From Acidobacteriota bacterium (lineage in GTDB: Bacteria; Acidobacteriota; Vicinamibacteria; Vicinamibacterales; CAVVIG01): a stretch of DNA of 9,511 nucleotides. The stretch is taken from positions 1 to 9,511 of the forward strand of contig QHWL01000063.1 in the NCBI GenBank assembly GCA_003222555.1, read 5' to 3'. Below are positions 6,821 to 9,511 of the stretch, piece by piece (the stretch's first letter is position 1; each line of letters opens with the position of its first letter). Below the pieces are notes generated by a model. It worked only from the letters and a program-made list of their open reading frames with translations. It did not search any database and was not told where the DNA came from. A program made the position numbers and the translations under genes.

Positions 6821-7240
6821 CTACTTCTTCGGACGCGACACTGGTGGAACCAGATTGTTCAGCCGGTAGTACGCGACGAGCAGTCCATAGTGTTCAGCGG
6901 AATGCTCGATGACCGACAACCACGGCTCCGGCGAGGCGGCGAAGCGGGTCGCCGGCGTGGCCTTGAGCGTCGCATCCGCTTCCGCAATCGCCTTCTTGAA
7001 ACCCGCGACGACGGCCGCCTTGTCCGCGTAGCTCTTCGGATCGAGCTCGCTCCATTGCACCGCTTCCCCTCTTCCCGCCTTGGCTGCGTAGGTGGTGCCG
7101 GAGAAGACATGCACGAGCACTTCGCCGAACGACCGCATCTCGGGCTTCGGCTTGAATCCGTATTTATCGGCGGGGAAGTCCTCCGCCATCTCGAGCAGGT
7201 TCTTGTGCACGCTGTTGAAGCTGGTCGTGATCGCCTTCAT
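6821..7240 (-). CDS. DinB-family protein, body of a secreted-type DinB
   Basis: A 139-residue DinB/YfiT-like four-helix bundle. The start reads MKAITTSFNSVHKNLLEMAE, then FKPKPEMRSFGEVLVHVFSG (29-48), and the end is IEHSAEHYGLLVAYYRLNNL (111-130) followed by VPPVSRPKK, typical of secreted acidobacterial members. His44, His113 and His117 sit where the family binds a metal, so the metal triad looks intact. Known DinB relatives include thiol transferases and damage-induced proteins; the reaction of this branch is not known to me. The start at ATG 7240 overlaps the TGA of an upstream frame encoding a signal peptide (7237-7341). Its own frame reads on upstream as QPPDP just before the Met, which looks like the natural N-terminus of the mature protein. 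I think the original gene began at 7341 and was split by a frameshift; re-initiation at 7240 would give a cytoplasmic protein. Confidence 0.85.
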   Translation of the reverse strand: MKAITTSFNSVHKNLLEMAEDFPADKYGFKPKPEMRSFGEVLVHVFSGTTYAAKAGRGEAVQWSELDPKSYADKAAVVAGFKKAIAEADATLKATPATRFAASPEPWLSVIEHSAEHYGLLVAYYRLNNLVPPVSRPKK

Positions 7241-7341
7241 CGGGTCGGGTGGTTGCCGCGGCTGGCTGTCTGGCTGTGAATCGCCGTGGCGATGCCGAGA
7301 ACTGCCAATCCGATCGCCAGGCACGTGCGTGGATGAATCAT
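7237..7341 (-). pseudogene. Out-of-frame signal peptide of the DinB gene (probable frameshift)
   Basis: From ATG 7341 on the minus strand a 34-codon frame encodes an n-region MIHPRTC, a hydrophobic core LAIGLAVLGIATA, then IHSQTASRGNHPTR and TGA. GGAGG (7352-7348) lies six bases before the ATG, the best ribosome binding site near this gene. The product is a classical Sec signal peptide that stops exactly where DinB begins, with stop and start overlapping as ATGA. Secreted DinB proteins of this group normally carry such a signal in frame. A one-base insertion or two-base loss within the repetitive CAGCCAGACAGCCAGCC stretch, or in the following C-rich run, would explain the break. The alternative is a real leader peptide that couples translation to a cytoplasmic DinB. 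Confidence 0.65.
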
Positions 7342-7589
7342 CTGCTTCCTCCGTTGAAATGACGTTACGCGCCAATGGAGTCAATTTACCAGGAATGGCG
7401 CCGAGGTTACAGTCGGTGCTTCAGTTCGCGGCCCTGTGCGTTCGCTCGACCGATTGTGCACCTTACAGGTTGCAGAGAGTCTATACTTCCGACACACTGC
7501 ACGTCTTTAGGCGCCGTCGCCGTGCATCGCGTCAGTTGAGGATTTTCGTCACGCTGCCGACTTGTCACGAGCGCGCCGAGTTGAAATTT

Positions 7590-7614
7590 TGCGGCGTCTC
7601 CTCGATTCGCCGCA
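7590..7614 (+). repeat. Inverted repeat in the TonB-receptor 5' region
   Basis: TGCGGCG (7590-7596) and CGCCGCA (7608-7614) pair perfectly over seven bases around an 11-base loop, 63 bases before the receptor start. It may fold in the 5' untranslated RNA or serve as a protein-binding dyad. There is no T tract, so termination is unlikely. In GC-rich DNA such a dyad can also be chance. Confidence 0.25.
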
Positions 7615-7664
7615 GCGCTCAGCACCGCACCTGAGTGGTGGAACCGGTTCGAGAGAATCGGACG

Positions 7665-7673
7665 TAAGGAGGT
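7665..7673 (+). promoter_or_regulatory. Near-perfect ribosome binding site of the TonB receptor
   Basis: TAAGGAGGT matches the 16S rRNA anti-Shine-Dalgarno end over nine bases. GGAGG ends five bases before ATG 7678 and eight before a second ATG at 7681. Both starts are possible and differ by one Met. The strength of the site suggests the receptor is translated at a high rate when transcribed. Confidence 0.8.
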
Positions 7674-7677
7674 TGAG

Positions 7678-9511
7678 ATGATGAAGTTCCCCCGACTCTT
7701 ACTGGTCGTGATCGGCCTGCTGCTCGCGCCCGCCGCCGCGTGGGCGCAGGGCACCGGAGCCAGCAGCATTGCGGGCGTGGTGCACGACTCGTCGGGCGCG
7801 GTCCTGCCCGGCGTAACGGTCGAAGCCGCCAGCCCCGCGTTGATCGAAAAGGTCCGCTCCGCCATCACCGACACCCAAGGCCTGTATCTCATCGCCGATC
7901 TGCGCCCCGGGGCGTACGAAGTGACCTTCACGCTGTCCGGCTTTTCCAGCGTCAAACGGGAAGGCATCGAGCTGACGGTGGGGTTCACGGCGACGGTCAA
8001 TGCCGAGTTGCCGGTGGGGACGGTGCAAGAAACGGTCACGGTATCCGGCGCCGCGCCGATCGTGGACACGCGGACCGTCATTCAGCGGACCACGCTCCCG
8101 AGCGACACACTGGATGCGCTCCCGCTCGCCAGAAACTCGAACAACCTAGCGGACCTCCTCCCCCAGGTCGTTCAGGTGGTGGCGGTTGGCGGCGGCATCG
8201 AGGGCGAGACCCCGGGCGCGCTGTCGGTCAATGGCGGCAATCCTTTTGAGATCAACATCCTGCAGGACGGCATGAACCTTCAGATGCTGTCCATGGGCAC
8301 GACCAGCTTTAATCCGTACGCCCTGCAGGAAATCGGGATGGAGACCGCCGCCCGCTCCGCCGAAGTCTATACCGCCGGTATCGGGTTCAACCTCGTGCAA
8401 CGCGACGGCGGCAACACGTTCAGCGGCAGCGGCGGCTTCATCTGGGGCTCTTCCAAACTTCAGCAGAGCAACCTGACGGACGAGCTGCGCGCTCGCGGCC
8501 TGACCGCGACCCCGTCGCTCAAACAATTCTACGATGTCGGCGCCGGAATGGGGGGGCCGATCAAGAAGGACAAGCTGTGGTTCCATGTCGCCGTCCGTGA
8601 TTGGAAGACTGCCCGGTACTTTGCCGGTAATTATTACAACTTGACGCCGCACACCTTGCTCTATACACCGGATCTCAGTCGGCCGGGCTACTCGACCGAC
8701 TTTTACCGCAACCTCAATCTCCGCCTGACAGGGCAGGCGTCGTCGAAGGACAGGGTGACAGGCCACCTCACGTACGACAACAACTGCGACTGCGACATCA
8801 GGGGGAGCGGCATCATCGAGCCCTCAGCCAATATCGACCAGTACTACAGACCGATGGTGAGGGCGGTCTTCACCTGGAACCGGCCGCAGACCAACCGGCT
8901 GCTACTTGAGGCGGGAGCGGCGGCGGTTATGTCGACTCTCGATGTCCAGCGCGTGGCATCTGCGGGAGTCACGGAGAGCGACATCGGTGTCAACGACACA
9001 GGAACGGGCATCACCTACGGCTCGCGCGTCGGAGCCGCAAACACGTTCCCCACCCACAATTGTTGCTATGGCGTCGGATTCAAGGGCCGCATGTACAACC
9101 AGCGGTTTGCGGTGTCCTACATCACCGGGACGCATACCTTCAAGACCGGCTTCACCCATGAGTTCTTCACTATAAACCCGGGGGGGGACCCGCGTTCGAA
9201 AGACCCCAACATGATCAATCAGGGCGTGCAATACACCTTCAGGAACCAGGTGCCCCAGTCGGTCACGATTTTTGCCACCCCCGTCGGGTGGTCGAGCGAC
9301 TCGACGCTCTATGGGGCCTTCGTGCAGGATCGGTGGACCCACCGGCGGTTGACCCTGGACCTGGGGCTGCGGTTCGACACCTTCAGCGCTGTGGCGAATG
9401 CCCAGACGCTCGGGGCCGGTTATTTCGTGCCCGCACGCAGCTACCCGGAGGTGCGGGAGGTGCCGAATTGGAAGAATCTCAATCCGCGGCTTGGGGGCTC
9501 CTACGATTTGT
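7678..9511 (+). CDS. Oar-like TonB-dependent outer-membrane receptor (3' end outside window)
   Basis: Open reading frame of 611 codons with no stop before the window ends; the family is usually about 1,000 residues or more, so more than a third is missing. A signal peptide (1-23, LLLVVIGLLLAPAAAWA, cleavage after WAQ or AWA) is followed by a carboxypeptidase-regulatory-like beta domain at about 30-112 (SSIAGVVHDSSGAVLPGVTV, then DTQGLYLIADLRPGAYEVTF). The linker VQETVTVSGAAPIVDTRT (116-133) leads into the plug (about 135-250: LDALPLARNSNNLADLLP, ILQDGMN, ETAARSAEV, QRDGGNTFSG). Barrel strands follow, including GGPIKKDKLWFHVAV and LYGAFVQDRWTHRRLTLDLGLRFD. The last residues (VPNWKNLNPRLGGSYDL) are classic for this family. 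It would import or bind large ligands, such as glycans or peptides, using TonB energy. No TonB box is evident near the N-terminus. Two Cys pairs (370/372 and 462/463) and two long G tracts are unusual. Confidence 0.93.
   Translation, partial: MMKFPRLLLVVIGLLLAPAAAWAQGTGASSIAGVVHDSSGAVLPGVTVEAASPALIEKVRSAITDTQGLYLIADLRPGAYEVTFTLSGFSSVKREGIELTVGFTATVNAELPVGTVQETVTVSGAAPIVDTRTVIQRTTLPSDTLDALPLARNSNNLADLLPQVVQVVAVGGGIEGETPGALSVNGGNPFEINILQDGMNLQMLSMGTTSFNPYALQEIGMETAARSAEVYTAGIGFNLVQRDGGNTFSGSGGFIWGSSKLQQSNLTDELRARGLTATPSLKQFYDVGAGMGGPIKKDKLWFHVAVRDWKTARYFAGNYYNLTPHTLLYTPDLSRPGYSTDFYRNLNLRLTGQASSKDRVTGHLTYDNNCDCDIRGSGIIEPSANIDQYYRPMVRAVFTWNRPQTNRLLLEAGAAAVMSTLDVQRVASAGVTESDIGVNDTGTGITYGSRVGAANTFPTHNCCYGVGFKGRMYNQRFAVSYITGTHTFKTGFTHEFFTINPGGDPRSKDPNMINQGVQYTFRNQVPQSVTIFATPVGWSSDSTLYGAFVQDRWTHRRLTLDLGLRFDTFSAVANAQTLGAGYFVPARSYPEVREVPNWKNLNPRLGGSYDL

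Larger units (their letters stand above)
7342..7677. promoter_or_regulatory. 336-bp divergent intergenic region (DinB / TonB receptor)
   Basis: This gap must hold promoters for both divergent genes. On + there is a TATACT at 7482-7487 without a good -35 box, and TTGTCA at 7562-7567 (five of six -35 bases) with only an A/T-rich AAATTTT at 7584-7590 as a -10 candidate; neither pair is convincing. A 6-bp GC hairpin lies at 7591-7613. A 79-codon + frame from about 7396 has an Arg-rich product with no domain, and I do not count it as a gene. I see no clear operator. Confidence 0.5.

Noticed and set aside
7241..7384. N-terminal extension of the DinB frame to ATG 7384
   Set aside because: The added 48 residues are His/Asp/Gln-rich and are the shadow of the signal peptide coded in the other frame, which has the strong ribosome binding site.
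7396..7634. 79-codon + strand frame in the divergent gap before the TonB receptor
   Set aside because: Arg-rich product with no domain. The only AGGA abuts the ATG, and the frame lies in the region where both divergent promoters must be.
7645..7664. GGTTCGAGAGAATCGGACG resembling a tRNA T-arm/end
   Set aside because: No acceptor, D or anticodon arms can be placed around it. It is the leader of the TonB-receptor gene.

Overview
The window looks like chromosomal DNA of an Acidobacteriota member, most likely a Vicinamibacteria-type soil lineage. This is an inference from gene content. GC is high, and there is an Oar-like TonB-dependent receptor with an N-terminal carboxypeptidase-regulatory domain, a secreted 'PDLSGIW' protein, a cytochrome c / copper type II monooxygenase-like fusion, a Tat-exported M28-like protein and a secreted-type DinB protein. 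All these families are abundant in that group. I see no rRNA, tRNA, CRISPR array, insertion sequence or phage gene.

Layout. Bases 1-480 hold no convincing gene, only a short signal-peptide-like frame, a 20-bp dyad and a small hairpin. A cysteine-rich small lipoprotein candidate follows on + (528-923). Facing it on - is a 59-residue helical small protein (1144-1323) with a strong Shine-Dalgarno sequence. Divergent from that is the secreted 'PDLSGIW' protein (1425-2246, +). A GC hairpin at 2255-2274 lies in the convergent gap before the main minus-strand gene group.

The minus-strand group reads from high to low coordinates. A DinB-family protein (6821-7240) comes first; its signal-peptide leader (7237-7341) is in another frame. 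Next is a Tat-signal M28/PA-type protein (4664-6652), then a cytochrome c / PHM-like bicopper protein (3151-4581), then an exported alpha/beta hydrolase (2408-3154). The last two overlap by ATGA. All four products appear to be exported, or to have been exported ancestrally, which suggests an envelope or extracellular catabolic or processing function. No substrate can be named.

Divergent from the DinB gene, across a 336-bp regulatory gap, is a TonB-dependent receptor (7678 to the window edge, +) with a near-perfect ribosome binding site. The receptor is open at the 3' edge and reads without interruption for 611 codons.

Points most worth a second look: a probable frameshift between the signal peptide and body of DinB, an M28-like fold whose catalytic Glu pair seems replaced, the heme-bicopper fusion with all expected copper ligands present, and the 59-residue small protein.
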